64,000 nt of DNA from Longimicrobiales bacterium (GCA_035461765.1 DATHUY010000047.1:1-64000), one strand, 5' to 3'; positions 33,386 to 44,495 are shown, numbered from the stretch's first letter. Numbers and translations are program-made. The notes: generated from the letters alone by a model not told the origin.

Positions 33386-34273
33386 ATGATCGAGCTGAGA
33401 GAAGTCACGAAACGATACGGCCGCAGGGGCGCGGCGCCCGAGGCGGTGCGTGCGCTTTCCCTGACATTTTCGCCGGGAACGGTCTGGGCGGTGGTGGGGC
33501 CGAACGGCGCGGGCAAGAGTACGCTGCTCTCGCTGCTGCTCGGATTCATCCGCCCGACCGAGGGTGCTATCACCATCGCGGGCGAAACGCCTCGTGATTA
33601 CCTGAGAGAGCACGGCGCCGGCTACCTGCCGGAGCGATTCAGCCTCCCCGCCCGGTGGCGGGCGGGTGAAGCACTGCGGATGTTCTCACGACTGGAGCGC
33701 GTACCGGCGGCCGATGCGGAGCGCACCGTCGAGCTGCTCGGTCTCGCGCCGCATCTCGACAAGCGTGCCGGTGAGCTGTCGCGCGGCCTGCTCCAGCGTG
33801 TGGGCCTGGCTCAGGCGCTTCTCGCCCGGCGCTCGCTCATCGTCCTGGACGAGCCTACCGAGGGACTCGATCCCGTATGGCGCGTACGACTGCGCGACAT
33901 CGTGGCTGAGCTACGCGCCGAAAGCCGGACCATGGTGATCGCGAGCCATGACCTGTCGGAGATCGAGCGCATCGCCGACCGTGCGCTCGTGCTCGACAGC
34001 GGAGCAGTTCGCGACCTGCTTGATGTGCGCGGCCCTGACATCACCGCGGAATACCGACTGCGATTGGACGCCCCATGCGCCGCGGTCGCGGAAGCCTTTC
34101 CCGGCGCGGATCAGCTCAACGACCGCGAGTACCTTGTGCACGTGACGGGCGCTGCGGAGCTGAGTCAGCGACTGGGCGGTCTCATCGCTCTCGGCGCTGT
34201 CATCGCCGCCGTCGAGCCGGTCCGGCGGGACCTCGAGGAACGGGTGCGCACGGCCCTGGACGGTGACGGATGA
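33386..34273 (+). CDS. ABC transporter ATP-binding protein
   Basis: The 295-residue protein begins MIELREVTKRYGRRGAAPEA at ATG 33386. It has Walker A GPNGAGKSTLLSLLLGF, the signature ELSRGLLQRVGLAQALL, Walker B SLIVLDEPTEGLDP and the H-loop IASHDLSEIE. A C-terminal extension of about 80 residues follows, as in CcmA/NatA-type exporters. It overlaps the permease gene by 4 bases. Substrate unknown. Confidence 0.92.
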   Translation: MIELREVTKRYGRRGAAPEAVRALSLTFSPGTVWAVVGPNGAGKSTLLSLLLGFIRPTEGAITIAGETPRDYLREHGAGYLPERFSLPARWRAGEALRMFSRLERVPAADAERTVELLGLAPHLDKRAGELSRGLLQRVGLAQALLARRSLIVLDEPTEGLDPVWRVRLRDIVAELRAESRTMVIASHDLSEIERIADRALVLDSGAVRDLLDVRGPDITAEYRLRLDAPCAAVAEAFPGADQLNDREYLVHVTGAAELSQRLGGLIALGAVIAAVEPVRRDLEERVRTALDGDG

Positions 34274-35037
34274 ACGCTCTGGCCTCGTTCCTCACACTCT
34301 CGCTGCGCTCGCGTTCGCGGCGCATCATCGGGCTGGCAGCATTCGGCGTCGTGTTCCTCGCGGCAGGCGCCACGGCGCGCGTCTTTACGGGGAGTGCTCA
34401 CGGTCACGTCGAGCTCGAGCGGCTCTTCGAGCTCGGTGGCACGACGCTGGTCTCCGCGCTGCTCCTGCTCGGCTGGCTCATCGGGCGGTTCCCCATGATC
34501 GCGACGCTGGTCCTGATGAGCGGGATCTTCAGCGACGATGGTGATCGCGGCTACGCGCGGCTCTACGCCGTCCGGCCGCAGTCGCTCATCATGCTGTATG
34601 CAGCGCGCATGCTCATGTTCGGAGCGATCGCGTTCTGCATGAGCGCCCTGCTCATCCCGGGATTCGACCTGCTGATCCTGAACGAATGGAGCGGCTCCGG
34701 CGTATTCGCGCTGATCGGCGCGCAGGTCCTCATATACGGCTCGCTCACCGCACTGCTCAGCGTCATCGCACGCGGCGACGCATGGATCGCACTCTTCCTC
34801 GGACTGCTCGCCACAGTGTGGTACGCGCTGCGCCGGATGGACTTCTTCCAGAGCGCCGCACCGTTCATCCGCGAAACGGTGTCTGTGCTGCTGCCGCCGC
34901 AGGGCGCGCTGCTGCAGGTGGAAGCGGCATTCGCCGCAGGCCAGCCCGCCCCATCAGAGGCAATGCTGTACATCGCGATCTATGCCTCGCTGGTGCTGAT
35001 CCTGGCCGGAGTGGCGCTCGCCCGACGCGAGATCTGA
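34270..35037 (+). CDS. ABC transporter permease
   Basis: The 255-residue protein has about six transmembrane segments, including IIGLAAFGVVFLAAGATARV, FGAIAFCMSALLIPGFDLLI and AMLYIAIYASLVLILAGVAL. It overlaps the upstream ATPase gene by 4 bases and is its membrane partner in an ABC-2-type exporter. Nothing in the sequence identifies the substrate. Confidence 0.88.
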   Translation: MNALASFLTLSLRSRSRRIIGLAAFGVVFLAAGATARVFTGSAHGHVELERLFELGGTTLVSALLLLGWLIGRFPMIATLVLMSGIFSDDGDRGYARLYAVRPQSLIMLYAARMLMFGAIAFCMSALLIPGFDLLILNEWSGSGVFALIGAQVLIYGSLTALLSVIARGDAWIALFLGLLATVWYALRRMDFFQSAAPFIRETVSVLLPPQGALLQVEAAFAAGQPAPSEAMLYIAIYASLVLILAGVALARREI

Positions 35038-35099
35038 CGACCGTCACGCAACGGCGCGGCGCACAACGCGGGGCGCAGAGGTGCGGGGCTCGCCGCCGA

Positions 35100-36056
35100 T
35101 CAATCGGACAGCACGTGGAGAATCAGCGGGGTCACATCCGTCAGTGAGCGGAGCCGCGCGGCCAGGGCCGCATGGCCGCGACCGACCACCATCCCCAGCG
35201 CGGGATTACGAGTGTGGCCTGTCCGGACATCCTCGATGTTGCCGTGATCACTCGCGAGAACGATGAGCAGGTCCTCGTTCCCCGTCTCGAGCACGCCGGC
35301 GAGAAACGCATCCAGCCTTTCGAGCGCGCCCACAGCCGCCTGCATGTCGCGTTGATGCCCGGCGTAATCGGTGCTGTAATGCGCGAACAGTGTCAGGTCG
35401 TTGCGTGCAGCAATGCGAGCGAGGTTACGGCCTGCGTGCGCCGCGTCGATGATCGGCACGTTCCTGCGACCGAGCCGTTCACGCCATCCCTCATTGGTGA
35501 GCTCACTGGCAACGGCATCGCCGCGCTCGAGATCCGGCGTATGACGGGTCAGGAGGTTCGCGCCCAGCGCCGCGAGCGGCGGACCGGCACGGAGGAACGC
35601 GGGACCGCGCCGCACACTGCGGGTTCTGTCGCGCGCAACGGCGGGCCCGGCGCCGCCGGGCAGCTGGTTCAGCTCTTCGGGATACGCATTCGCGAATGCC
35701 ACGCGATGCCCCGCGTCGAGCGCGCGTGCCAGAACACTCTGCTCCCGTACGAACGTCCTGAGGCGTGATGGGACCCATGGGCCGAAGTGACGGCCATGCA
35801 TCTCTACGGCGTTCGCGCCCGTCAACAGAGACGCCTGGCCGGTACCGCTCTGGGGAATGCCTTCGAAGCCGAGCGTTGCATCCAGTGCGACCAGTGACGC
35901 CCGCTCGGCCGTCGCAGGTGCGGCGCGGAGCGTGATTGTGTCGCCGTCCAGCAGCTCGCTGAACGTCGGCAGCCGCGCAACGACCAGCGGATTGATGTCG
36001 GGCTCCGACATGCCGAGTCCGACGCCATCGACGAAGAACAGCAGAACGCGCGGCAC
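35100..36056 (-). CDS. Alkaline-phosphatase-superfamily metalloenzyme (phosphoglycerate/phosphopentomutase-like)
   Basis: The 318-residue protein has the fold's metal and nucleophile motifs: LFFVDGVGLG at the N terminus, the nucleophile region SGTGQASLLTGANA, FAHYSTDYAGH in the middle, and SDHGNIED near the C terminus. These place it with the phosphoglycerate mutase/phosphopentomutase/alkaline phosphatase superfamily, but it is shorter than either mutase. The reaction is unknown; a phosphatase is plausible. It converges with the ABC permease, 62 bases away. Confidence 0.83.
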   Translation of the reverse strand: MPRVLLFFVDGVGLGMSEPDINPLVVARLPTFSELLDGDTITLRAAPATAERASLVALDATLGFEGIPQSGTGQASLLTGANAVEMHGRHFGPWVPSRLRTFVREQSVLARALDAGHRVAFANAYPEELNQLPGGAGPAVARDRTRSVRRGPAFLRAGPPLAALGANLLTRHTPDLERGDAVASELTNEGWRERLGRRNVPIIDAAHAGRNLARIAARNDLTLFAHYSTDYAGHQRDMQAAVGALERLDAFLAGVLETGNEDLLIVLASDHGNIEDVRTGHTRNPALGMVVGRGHAALAARLRSLTDVTPLILHVLSD

Positions 36057-36117
36057 TCCTCACACCCGATATGTCGCGGGTAGCGTGCAGGCAGGACTCA
36101 TCGTGTCCATGAGCGCT

Positions 36118-36399
36118 TCATCCCAGCAACGCATCGCGAACGGCGGTCGCTTCCACACCATCGATTTCCACAACCTTCGAGCGGCCCGTGTCGCCGGTGA
36201 GTACGCGCACCCGCGATCGCGCGACGCCCACGCGTTTCGCGATGTGGCGTATGAGCTCCTCGTTCGCCGCACCGTCAACGGGCGGGGCCGCCAGACGGAT
36301 CCTGATCGAGCCGTCGTGCTCGCCGACGATCTCCGTTCGTGACGCCCGCGGCTGCGCGCGAACACGAACGTGCACGGAGCTCTCTCGCTGCGTGATCAT
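36118..36399 (-). CDS. YggU/DUF167-family protein
   Basis: The 93-residue protein fits the DUF167 (YggU) family, small alpha/beta proteins of unknown function. It begins MITQRESSVHVRVRAQPRAS and contains the family core IRIRLAAPPVDGAANEELIR, followed by VRVLTGDTGRSKVVEIDGV. ATG at 36399 shares a base with the amidase stop (TGATG), so it is translationally coupled to it. Confidence 0.9.
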   Translation of the reverse strand: MITQRESSVHVRVRAQPRASRTEIVGEHDGSIRIRLAAPPVDGAANEELIRHIAKRVGVARSRVRVLTGDTGRSKVVEIDGVEATAVRDALLG

Positions 36400-37913
36400 C
36401 ACGCGGCGATAGCGGCGGCCGGTCGCCACGGCGGTACACTCTCTTCCACCGCCGCGGCCGCTGCTATGGTGAGGTGATCGTTGCCGCGACGACTCGAGAA
36501 CTGGACTGCCAGCGGCAGCCCCTTCCCGTCGAAGCCGAACGGAGCAGCAGTGGCGGGAACCCGCAAGGCATTGAATACCGCCGTGTACAGAAAATCGAAC
36601 GGGCGAAGGATGGCCGAATTGTGTCGCGGCGCAGGGCGTGGATGCACGGGAGAAACCAGCACGGCGTCTTCGCCCAGGAGCTCCCGGAAGCGATGCGTCA
36701 GCCAGCGGGATTCGCGCAGTGCCCTGCGGAACGCGCGGTCCTTCTTTCGCCCGATGCGCTCGCCTATGCAGAAGAACAGTGCGGGCCACGAGTAGCGGCC
36801 CCTGCCCGCGAGCGCGAGCAGCACTTCCAGCTCGAGAAACATCCCGCGACCACCCGACAGGAGGTCCGCAAAGGCCGGTCCGCCGACATTCTGCAGCGCT
36901 GCGAACCAGATGTCACCGGCATGTTCCAGGAGCCGCGCCGGCGCTTCACTGACGATCGCACCGCGGGCTTCCAGCACGCGGCCAGCATCCGCGACGGCCG
37001 CGGCAACATCAGGGGCCGCCGATCCGGCGCGCCGGATAACCGGACTCGGAAGCAGCAGGACCCGACGGCCGCGCCAGTCCACGCTGCGCGGGTCATGAAA
37101 TGCAAGCGGCTCCGCATTCGGATCGACGCCGTCGCGGCCCGCCATCACCCGCATGAGGGGTGCGATGTCGACGGCTGAGCGCGTCAACGTGCCAATGCTT
37201 ACGTATGGTGCCGTCTTCGCCGTGCCGGCGTCAGGGCCCTGCGCATAGACCGGGTAGTGCCCCGTCAGAGGCAGCAGCCCCGACGTCGGCTTGTGACCAT
37301 ACACGCCGCAGAACCCCGCCGGCATGCGGACCGATCCGCCGATGTCGCTGCCGATGCCGAACACGGAGCCGCCCGCTCCCACCACGGCGCCCTCACCGCC
37401 GGAGCTGCCGCCGGGCGTATGCTGCACGTTATGCGGGTTGCTCGTCCTGCCATACACGCCGTTGTACGACTCGAACCACATCCCCCACTCCGGCACATTC
37501 GTCACACCGAGCAGGATCGCGCCCGCCTCACGCAGCCGACGGACCACGGTCGCGTCACGCAGCCCCGTACGCCCCACTCTCGCCCGGCTGCCCAGCGTGT
37601 GCGGCATGCCCTCGACCTCTATCAGCTCCTTGACCGTGAACGGGACCCCCAGCAGCGGTCGCGGATGCGACGATGTCTCGTACTCGCGTTCCGCCGCCTC
37701 CGCCTCCTGCCGCGCTGCCGCGAAGCGGTCGGCCACTACACAGTTGAGTAACGGATTCACCGCCCCTACCCGGCTGATGTGCGCCTCCAGCAGCGCGACC
37801 GGCGACAGCTCCCGCCGCCGCATGCGCTCCGTCAGCGAGCACAGTCCGTCCGCAAGCACCTCGCCCTCGGGCGACCCATCCCGCGAGACGCGCTGGTCCA
37901 CCGTTTCCGCCAT
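36399..37913 (-). CDS. Amidase-signature-family hydrolase
   Basis: Amidase-signature enzymes hydrolyse amide bonds with a Ser-cisSer-Lys triad. All three are visible: Lys in GVPFTVKELI, the cis-Ser region in TPGGSSGGEGAVVGAGG, and the nucleophile in GIGSDIGGSVRMPAGFCG. The 504 residues from ATG 37913 (MAETVDQRVSRDGSPEGEVL) match the family length. It lies upstream of the YggU-like gene. It is not GatA-like in context, since no gatB or gatC is nearby; the substrate is unknown. Confidence 0.9.
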   Translation of the reverse strand: MAETVDQRVSRDGSPEGEVLADGLCSLTERMRRRELSPVALLEAHISRVGAVNPLLNCVVADRFAAARQEAEAAEREYETSSHPRPLLGVPFTVKELIEVEGMPHTLGSRARVGRTGLRDATVVRRLREAGAILLGVTNVPEWGMWFESYNGVYGRTSNPHNVQHTPGGSSGGEGAVVGAGGSVFGIGSDIGGSVRMPAGFCGVYGHKPTSGLLPLTGHYPVYAQGPDAGTAKTAPYVSIGTLTRSAVDIAPLMRVMAGRDGVDPNAEPLAFHDPRSVDWRGRRVLLLPSPVIRRAGSAAPDVAAAVADAGRVLEARGAIVSEAPARLLEHAGDIWFAALQNVGGPAFADLLSGGRGMFLELEVLLALAGRGRYSWPALFFCIGERIGRKKDRAFRRALRESRWLTHRFRELLGEDAVLVSPVHPRPAPRHNSAILRPFDFLYTAVFNALRVPATAAPFGFDGKGLPLAVQFSSRRGNDHLTIAAAAAVEESVPPWRPAAAIAA

Positions 37914-38138
37914 GAATCCTTCCTGCTCCCACAGGGCCAAATATCCTCGTCCCCGAACAACTGGACCCGCACGCGCACAGTGCTCTCCCGTGCACGAACC
38001 GCCACGCCTGACCGCCAGGGGGCGCATCCGGTTGACACCGCGAACGTTGGCGTTGTCCGTCTGAAACGCACCGAAAAATAGCCGGCCGGGCCGGCGCATG
38101 CACGCCTCGACCTGGCGACGATATGAACTGGCCCGCTT

Positions 38139-38159
38139 GTTGCCATTTCGGAAGGCAAC
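38139..38159 (+). promoter_or_regulatory. Small hairpin just upstream of the lmo0937-like gene
   Basis: GTTGCC (38139-38144) and GGCAAC (38154-38159) pair around a 9-base AT-rich loop, ending about 6 bases before the ACGGGAGG ribosome binding site. Further upstream, GCCGGCC-G-GGCCGGC forms another palindrome around 38084. These could shape the leader of this abundant-looking small gene. Confidence 0.4.
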
Positions 38160-38175
38160 TTTACGGGAGGCAATA

Positions 38176-38322
38176 ATGCTCTGGACAATCGTAATTATCC
38201 TGTTGGTGCTGTGGCTGCTCGGCTTCCTCAGCGGTTCGGTCGGCGGTCTGATCCACATCCTGCTGGTCATCGCGATCATCGTGGTTCTGATCCGCGTGAT
38301 TCAGGGACGCAGACCCGTCTGA
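38176..38322 (+). CDS. Small two-helix membrane protein, lmo0937 family
   Basis: The 48-residue protein starts MLWTIVIILLVLWLLGFLSG and has two hydrophobic helices separated by SGSVGGLIH, ending in QGRRPV. This is the pattern of the lmo0937 (DUF5670) family, tiny membrane proteins often linked to stress. A strong GGGAGG ribosome binding site lies 7 bases upstream. A terminator follows, so it is a monocistronic unit. Confidence 0.88.
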   Translation: MLWTIVIILLVLWLLGFLSGSVGGLIHILLVIAIIVVLIRVIQGRRPV

Positions 38323-38372
38323 CCTGCGTGGTACAGGAAGCCACCCGAGGTGGCTGACACATGCGGTTGAGA

Positions 38373-38404
38373 GGGGTCCGGCATAGCGCCGGGCCCCTTT
38401 CGTT
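38373..38404 (+). terminator. Rho-independent terminator after the lmo0937-like gene
   Basis: GGGGTCCGGC (38373-38382) pairs with GCCGGGCCCC (38388-38397), with one G-T pair, followed by TTTCGTTTT. A smaller hairpin (AGCCACC-CGA-GGTGGCT) lies about 20 bases before it. Confidence 0.85.
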
Positions 38405-38510
38405 TTGTGCGTCCCGGTTCCGGTAGCCGCGTCATGTCAGGTTGCGACCGTGCTCTGCATTGCGGCATCTTGGCGCTCTGAGGCGAGACCCGAATCCGCA
38501 AAGAGGGACG

Positions 38511-40487
38511 ATGAAGAACTTGCTGCGTCTGACCGCCACTGCCGTGGCCATCGCTGTCGCGACCGGCTGCGCTTCACGACAGAACCCGGAAGCCGCGGGC
38601 GCGCGGAATGGTGCGCCGGGCGTGGCCCGGGCGGCCGCGACACCGGGCGAGGCGGCGGTCCCGCGGAGTGGGGCGGTGCCCGCCCGCACCGGGGTCCAGG
38701 GTACGGATACCGTTCGCTACGAAGTCTCGTTTCCGCATGCATCGCGGCACGAGGCGGAGATCAGCGTGGCGTACACCGGCCTGCCGCCACGGCCGCTCGA
38801 GCTGCGCATGAGCAGGTCATCGCCGGGCCGCTATGCGCTTCACGAGTTCGGCAAGAACGTCTACAACGTGCGAGCCGTGGACGGGGGCGGCCGTGAGCTG
38901 GAGGTGACCCGCCCCAATCCCCATCAGTGGGATGTTCACGGTCACGATGGCACTGTACGCGTGTCGTACACGCTGTTCGGCGATCACGCGGATGGCACGT
39001 ATACGGGCATTGATGTCACGCATGCGCACATGAACATGCCGGCGACGTTCATGTGGGCGCGCAACACGGGGGAGCGGCCGATCGCGATCACCATCCGCGT
39101 GCCGGAAGGGTCCGGCTGGAAGGTGGCAACCCAGCTGCGGCAGACAGGTGACAGCGCGCGCTTCGTCGCGCCGCACCTTCAGTACTTCCTGGACAGTCCG
39201 ACCGAGGTGAGCGCCTTCGACTTGCGGGAGTGGGAGTCAGGTGGCCAGCGCATCCGCATCGCGATGCATCACCTGGGCAGGGCGGCACAGCTGGAAGAAT
39301 ACACGATGCACACACGCCGGATCGTTGCGGAGCAGGCAGCGGTCTTCGGTGAGCTGCCCGAATTCGATTTCGGCGCATACACGTTCATTGCCGATTACCT
39401 GCCGTGGGTGCGCGGCGACGGTATGGAGCATCGCAACTCGACGATTCTGACGAGTACGGCTTCGCTCGAGAGCAACATGATCGGACTGCTGGGCACCGTG
39501 GCCCACGAGTTTTTTCATGCGTGGAACGTGGAGCGGATCCGGCCGGCGGCACTCGAACCGTTCGACTTCGAGGAAGCGAACATGTCGGGCGAGCTGTGGT
39601 TCGCGGAGGGCTTCACCAGCTATTACGGGCCGCTCTCGCTGCGGCGCGCAGGAGTCTATGATGATGCCCGTTACGCTTCGTCGCTGACCGGCGCGATCAA
39701 CACGATCCTGAATGCACCGGGCCGCGATTTCTTCTCGCCCGTGGAGATGAGCATGCAGGCGCCGTTCGTGGATGCGGCGACATCGGTCGATGCACAGAAT
39801 CGCGCGAACACGTTCATCTCGTACTACACGTGGGGTGCCGGCCTCGGTCTGGCGCTGGACCTGGCGATCCGCACACGCTTCGACGGCCTGACTCTGGATG
39901 ACTTCATGCGCGCGATGTGGCGCAGGCACGGCGTGCATCAGGAGAACCAAACGCCGCTGCGGCCGTACACCATCGATGATCTCCGCATCACGCTGGGTGA
40001 GACCGTCAGTGATACGGCCTTCGCCAACGAGTTCTTCCGGCGTTACATCCACGGCCGTGAAGCGCCTGATTATGCTGCGCTTCTGGCTCACGCCGGCATC
40101 CTCGTGCGGCAGGCTCAGCCACCCCGCGCCTCGATCGGTGCACCGCGTCTGAACGAGCAGGATGGCGTGGTGACGGTTTCGGGTCCGGTGCTCGTCGGCA
40201 CCGCACTCTACGACGCAGGCGTGTCGCCGGGCGACCGGATCGTATCGCTCAACGGTCGCGCGATCGATTCGGCGGCTGCCCTCGAAGCGGTGGTCAATGC
40301 AGCGCGCATGGGCGACAGCATCGCGATCACGTTCGAGCAGCGCGGCGTACAGCTCACCCGGACCGTGCGGGTGGGCGAGGACCGGACGCTCGAGGTACTT
40401 CTGTATGAGGATGCTGGAATGGACGTGACGGCCGCCATGCGCCAGTTCAGAGCTGCATGGCTGTCACCCAAAGCCGCGGGCCGATAG
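38511..40487 (+). CDS. M61-family glycyl aminopeptidase-like lipoprotein with PDZ domain
   Basis: M61 peptidases are zinc metalloproteases with an N-terminal beta domain, a thermolysin-like catalytic domain and a C-terminal PDZ. The 658-residue protein starts MKNLLRLTATAVAIAVATGC, a lipoprotein signal. The catalytic motif is TVAHEFFHAWNVERI, with the third ligand glutamate in LWFAEGFTSYYG. A PDZ domain ends the protein (LVGTALYDAGVSPGDRIVSL). I chose ATG at 38511 after AGAGGG. The substrate is unknown; it would act outside the cytoplasm. Confidence 0.92.
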   Translation: MKNLLRLTATAVAIAVATGCASRQNPEAAGARNGAPGVARAAATPGEAAVPRSGAVPARTGVQGTDTVRYEVSFPHASRHEAEISVAYTGLPPRPLELRMSRSSPGRYALHEFGKNVYNVRAVDGGGRELEVTRPNPHQWDVHGHDGTVRVSYTLFGDHADGTYTGIDVTHAHMNMPATFMWARNTGERPIAITIRVPEGSGWKVATQLRQTGDSARFVAPHLQYFLDSPTEVSAFDLREWESGGQRIRIAMHHLGRAAQLEEYTMHTRRIVAEQAAVFGELPEFDFGAYTFIADYLPWVRGDGMEHRNSTILTSTASLESNMIGLLGTVAHEFFHAWNVERIRPAALEPFDFEEANMSGELWFAEGFTSYYGPLSLRRAGVYDDARYASSLTGAINTILNAPGRDFFSPVEMSMQAPFVDAATSVDAQNRANTFISYYTWGAGLGLALDLAIRTRFDGLTLDDFMRAMWRRHGVHQENQTPLRPYTIDDLRITLGETVSDTAFANEFFRRYIHGREAPDYAALLAHAGILVRQAQPPRASIGAPRLNEQDGVVTVSGPVLVGTALYDAGVSPGDRIVSLNGRAIDSAAALEAVVNAARMGDSIAITFEQRGVQLTRTVRVGEDRTLEVLLYEDAGMDVTAAMRQFRAAWLSPKAAGR

Positions 40488-40500
40488 ACGCGGATGCGCA

Positions 40501-40528
40501 GAGCGGGGAACCGGCTGGCTCCCCGCTC
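40501..40528. terminator. Hairpin between convergent M61 and transglycosylase genes
   Basis: GAGCGGGGA (40501-40509) pairs with TCCCCGCTC (40520-40528) around a 10-base loop, 13 bases after the M61 stop. No U-tract is present. Confidence 0.55.
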
Positions 40529-40651
40529 CGCGTTCATGCTTCCTGCCCAGCCCCTTGCGCCGCTCCGTCGATCCGCGCCTGGAGTCGCGATGCCTGCCAG
40601 GCGGTATGCGGATGCCACGCCACGGCGGAGCGACGCCTGTTGGGGTCCGGC

Positions 40652-41923
40652 CTAGTCGGCAAGCACTCCCGTGTTCACGAGCTGGCCGCCGAAGGCACTC
40701 GCCACCTGCTGTGACTGCCCGACCGGCACACGGACCGCCATCTCGCGACCAGGCGGTGTCTGCTTCTTCACGAAGTGGGGGTTGAGGTCGTAAACGATCT
40801 CCGCGTCCACCCCTGCGGCAGTCGCCACCTCCGCGAGCTTCGTCCCACCCGGGACAATGACCTCCTCGAACTGCAACGGCTGCTCGTATTGCAGGTCGTG
40901 GAAGCCGTACTTGGCCGGCTCCTTCGCGATGTGGCCCATGGCGAGCATGAGCGGCACGTAATCGCGCGTCTCGCTGGGGAGGCGGTCCCAGATGTCCCAG
41001 TAGCCCTCGTCCGAGCCCTTCTCGGAGCCGGTCGTCTCGCGCATCAGGCGGCCGACACGATTCTCGCCCGTGTTGTACCCTGCGGCCGAGAGGTACCAGC
41101 TGTCGAAGCGCTCGTGCATCTCCTGGAGATACGTGAGTGCCGCACCGGTCGCCTTGATCGGATCGCGCCGCTCATCGACGTAGGTGGAGACCTCGAGACC
41201 GTAGCGTTCGCCGGTCTCCTCGATGAACTGCCACAGGCCGGCCGCGTCCGCCCGCGAGTAGGCGTTCGGGTCGAGGCCGCTCTCGATCATCGTCAGATAT
41301 AGCAGGTCCTCGGGCATGCCGCGCTCGCGCAGCTCGTTCTGAATCAGCGGGCCATACTTCCCGATGCGCTCGAGCCACGTGCGCGTCTTGTCGTAGTTCT
41401 TGCCCATGAGGAATTCCGTGAAGAAGTCGACGCGATCGTGATCGCTGACGTGGAGATCCCACGACACGCCCTTCTTCTCCGCAACCTCGGCCGGAGGCAG
41501 AAAACCCTCCGCTACTGCGACGCTGACGGGCTTCTCGCCGGCACCGGCGCCACCGCCGCGCGTGCCGGCCAGCAGAGCGAGCGAGCTCGCAGCCAGCCCG
41601 ATGGTGAGCGCATTGTCACGGATCAGACCCGTGATGCTGCCGCGCTCACGCGCCTCCTGCGGGTCGAGGTCGCTCGTACCGGCCCGGCGCTCGACCGGTC
41701 GGCCCGATGCCTTCTGCTCGCGCGCCGGCTCCTCCTCGCGCTCCTGCGCCTCCTCGACCGTGCCGGCGGAGTCGAGATCGCGCACCTGCTCCTGGTAATC
41801 GCGCGTCGCGGCTTCACTGCCGCGGGCGCGCTGTGGCGTGGACTGGTCGTCCGCGTCGCTCGCGCTCTCGCGCGTCCGGTGGTTCTCAGGCCGTTCGGAT
41901 GATTGCTTGCGATCCTGCGTCAT
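40652..41923 (-). CDS. Membrane-anchored lytic transglycosylase with LysM-like domain (MltD-like)
   Basis: The 423-residue protein begins with about 90 very polar residues and then a single hydrophobic anchor (ALTIGLAASSLALLAG). The SLT catalytic domain has the active glutamate in YLTMIESGLDPNAYSRADAA, followed by GLWQFIEETGERYGLEV and the AAGYNTGENRVGRLM motif, typical of MltD. A LysM-like segment (VPGGTKLAEVATAAGVDAEI) closes the protein. I chose ATG at 41923. The long cytoplasmic N-terminal tail is unusual for MltD. Confidence 0.87.
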   Translation of the reverse strand: MTQDRKQSSERPENHRTRESASDADDQSTPQRARGSEAATRDYQEQVRDLDSAGTVEEAQEREEEPAREQKASGRPVERRAGTSDLDPQEARERGSITGLIRDNALTIGLAASSLALLAGTRGGGAGAGEKPVSVAVAEGFLPPAEVAEKKGVSWDLHVSDHDRVDFFTEFLMGKNYDKTRTWLERIGKYGPLIQNELRERGMPEDLLYLTMIESGLDPNAYSRADAAGLWQFIEETGERYGLEVSTYVDERRDPIKATGAALTYLQEMHERFDSWYLSAAGYNTGENRVGRLMRETTGSEKGSDEGYWDIWDRLPSETRDYVPLMLAMGHIAKEPAKYGFHDLQYEQPLQFEEVIVPGGTKLAEVATAAGVDAEIVYDLNPHFVKKQTPPGREMAVRVPVGQSQQVASAFGGQLVNTGVLAD

Positions 41924-42037
41924 GACTCCTCCAACTATGGCGAAATGCTTGAGACGCACAGAGTTGCAAGGGCCGTGCTCGCAGGTCGAAAATGCCCGTC
42001 GGAGGGCCTGCAAGCGCCGCACGCCCCGTCCCGGAGC

Positions 42038-43321
<1,284 letters not shown>

Positions 43322-43406
43322 GATGCACCGCCGGCTGAGGGGATACCAAAAATCTCGGAGTTCGCCGTCGGTCGCAAGTGGTTGCGCCTGCGGGTAGATT
43401 CCGGCC

Positions 43407-44495
43407 ATGCAGCACGCACTCTCGACGGCCGCCATCTCCGCCATACGAGCGGCTCTGCTTGCCTTTTTCGATGAATCGGCCCGCCCGCTGCCCTGGCGGC
43501 AGACACGCGACCCGTACGCGGTGTGGGTCTCCGAGGTGATGTCGCAGCAGACGCGAGTCGAGACCGTCGTTCCCTATTATTACCGCTGGCTCGATCGTTT
43601 TCCCGACATCGCGACGCTCGCGGACGCACCCGTCGACGACGTACTCAAGGTCTGGGAGGGGCTCGGCTATTACTCCCGCGCGCGCAACCTGCACGCGGCC
43701 GCACGCATCGTGCGCGAGCGCCACGACAGCGCCCTGCCGTCGTCCCATGATGCGCTGCGCGCCCTGCCCGGTGTCGGCGAATACACCGCCGGCGCCGTGT
43801 CGAGCATCGCGTTCGGCGAACGGCGGCCGGCCGTCGACGGCAACGTGCGGCGCGTCCTGGCACGCGTGCTCGACCTGCCTGCCCCGTCCGCAGCACTGCT
43901 GAGGGATGTCGCCGCGACTCTGGTCCCCGACGACCGGCCGGGCGACTTCAATCAGGCGCTGATGGAGCTCGGTGCCACCATCTGCACGCCGCGCTCCCCA
44001 CGGTGCGGCCGCTGCCCGATCGCGGCGCGGTGCACAGCGCGCGCGGCGGGAACAGCAGAGGAAAGGCCGGCGCGCAGGACGAAGAAGCGCATCCCTGTGA
44101 TTGACATCGCGACTGCCGTGCTGCGGGATCCCGCGGGGCGGCTGATGATCGTGCGACGACCCGAAGATGGCCTGCTCGGTGGTCTGTGGTGTTTCCCCGG
44201 CACAGAGATGCACCCTGGCGACGATCCCCAGGCCGTCGCGTCGGCCGTCGCGGATGTGTACGTCACGGGCCGCGGCGAGCCCACGCCGCTCGGTACCGTC
44301 GAGCACGTGTTCAGCCACCGCCGCGAGCGATACCACTGCTTCGTCATCGAGGCAGTCGCCGCCGGCGCGGTCGATGGTGGCGAGTGGATTGACGACGCAG
44401 ACCCGCGGCATGCGCTGCCGCGCGCACAGCAGCGGATCAGGACATTGGCACTGGCTGACGGTGACGCACGGCGAACGCCGCCGTCAGCTGCGTGA
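43407..44495 (+). CDS. mutY: A/G-specific adenine DNA glycosylase MutY
   Basis: MutY removes adenine mispaired with 8-oxoguanine. The 362-residue protein has the HhH-GPD domain (LPWRQTRDPYAVWVSEVMSQ with QQTRVETV, then LRALPGVGEYTAGAVSSIAF, and the catalytic Asp in VDGNVRRVL). The Fe-S cluster CTPRSPRCGRCPIAARC has the C-x6-C-x2-C-x5-C spacing. A NUDIX-like 8-oxoG-recognition domain follows (LLGGLWCFPGTEMHPGDDP). The length fits. It is divergent from the VWA gene and converges with the Ku genes. Confidence 0.95.
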   Translation: MQHALSTAAISAIRAALLAFFDESARPLPWRQTRDPYAVWVSEVMSQQTRVETVVPYYYRWLDRFPDIATLADAPVDDVLKVWEGLGYYSRARNLHAAARIVRERHDSALPSSHDALRALPGVGEYTAGAVSSIAFGERRPAVDGNVRRVLARVLDLPAPSAALLRDVAATLVPDDRPGDFNQALMELGATICTPRSPRCGRCPIAARCTARAAGTAEERPARRTKKRIPVIDIATAVLRDPAGRLMIVRRPEDGLLGGLWCFPGTEMHPGDDPQAVASAVADVYVTGRGEPTPLGTVEHVFSHRRERYHCFVIEAVAAGAVDGGEWIDDADPRHALPRAQQRIRTLALADGDARRTPPSAA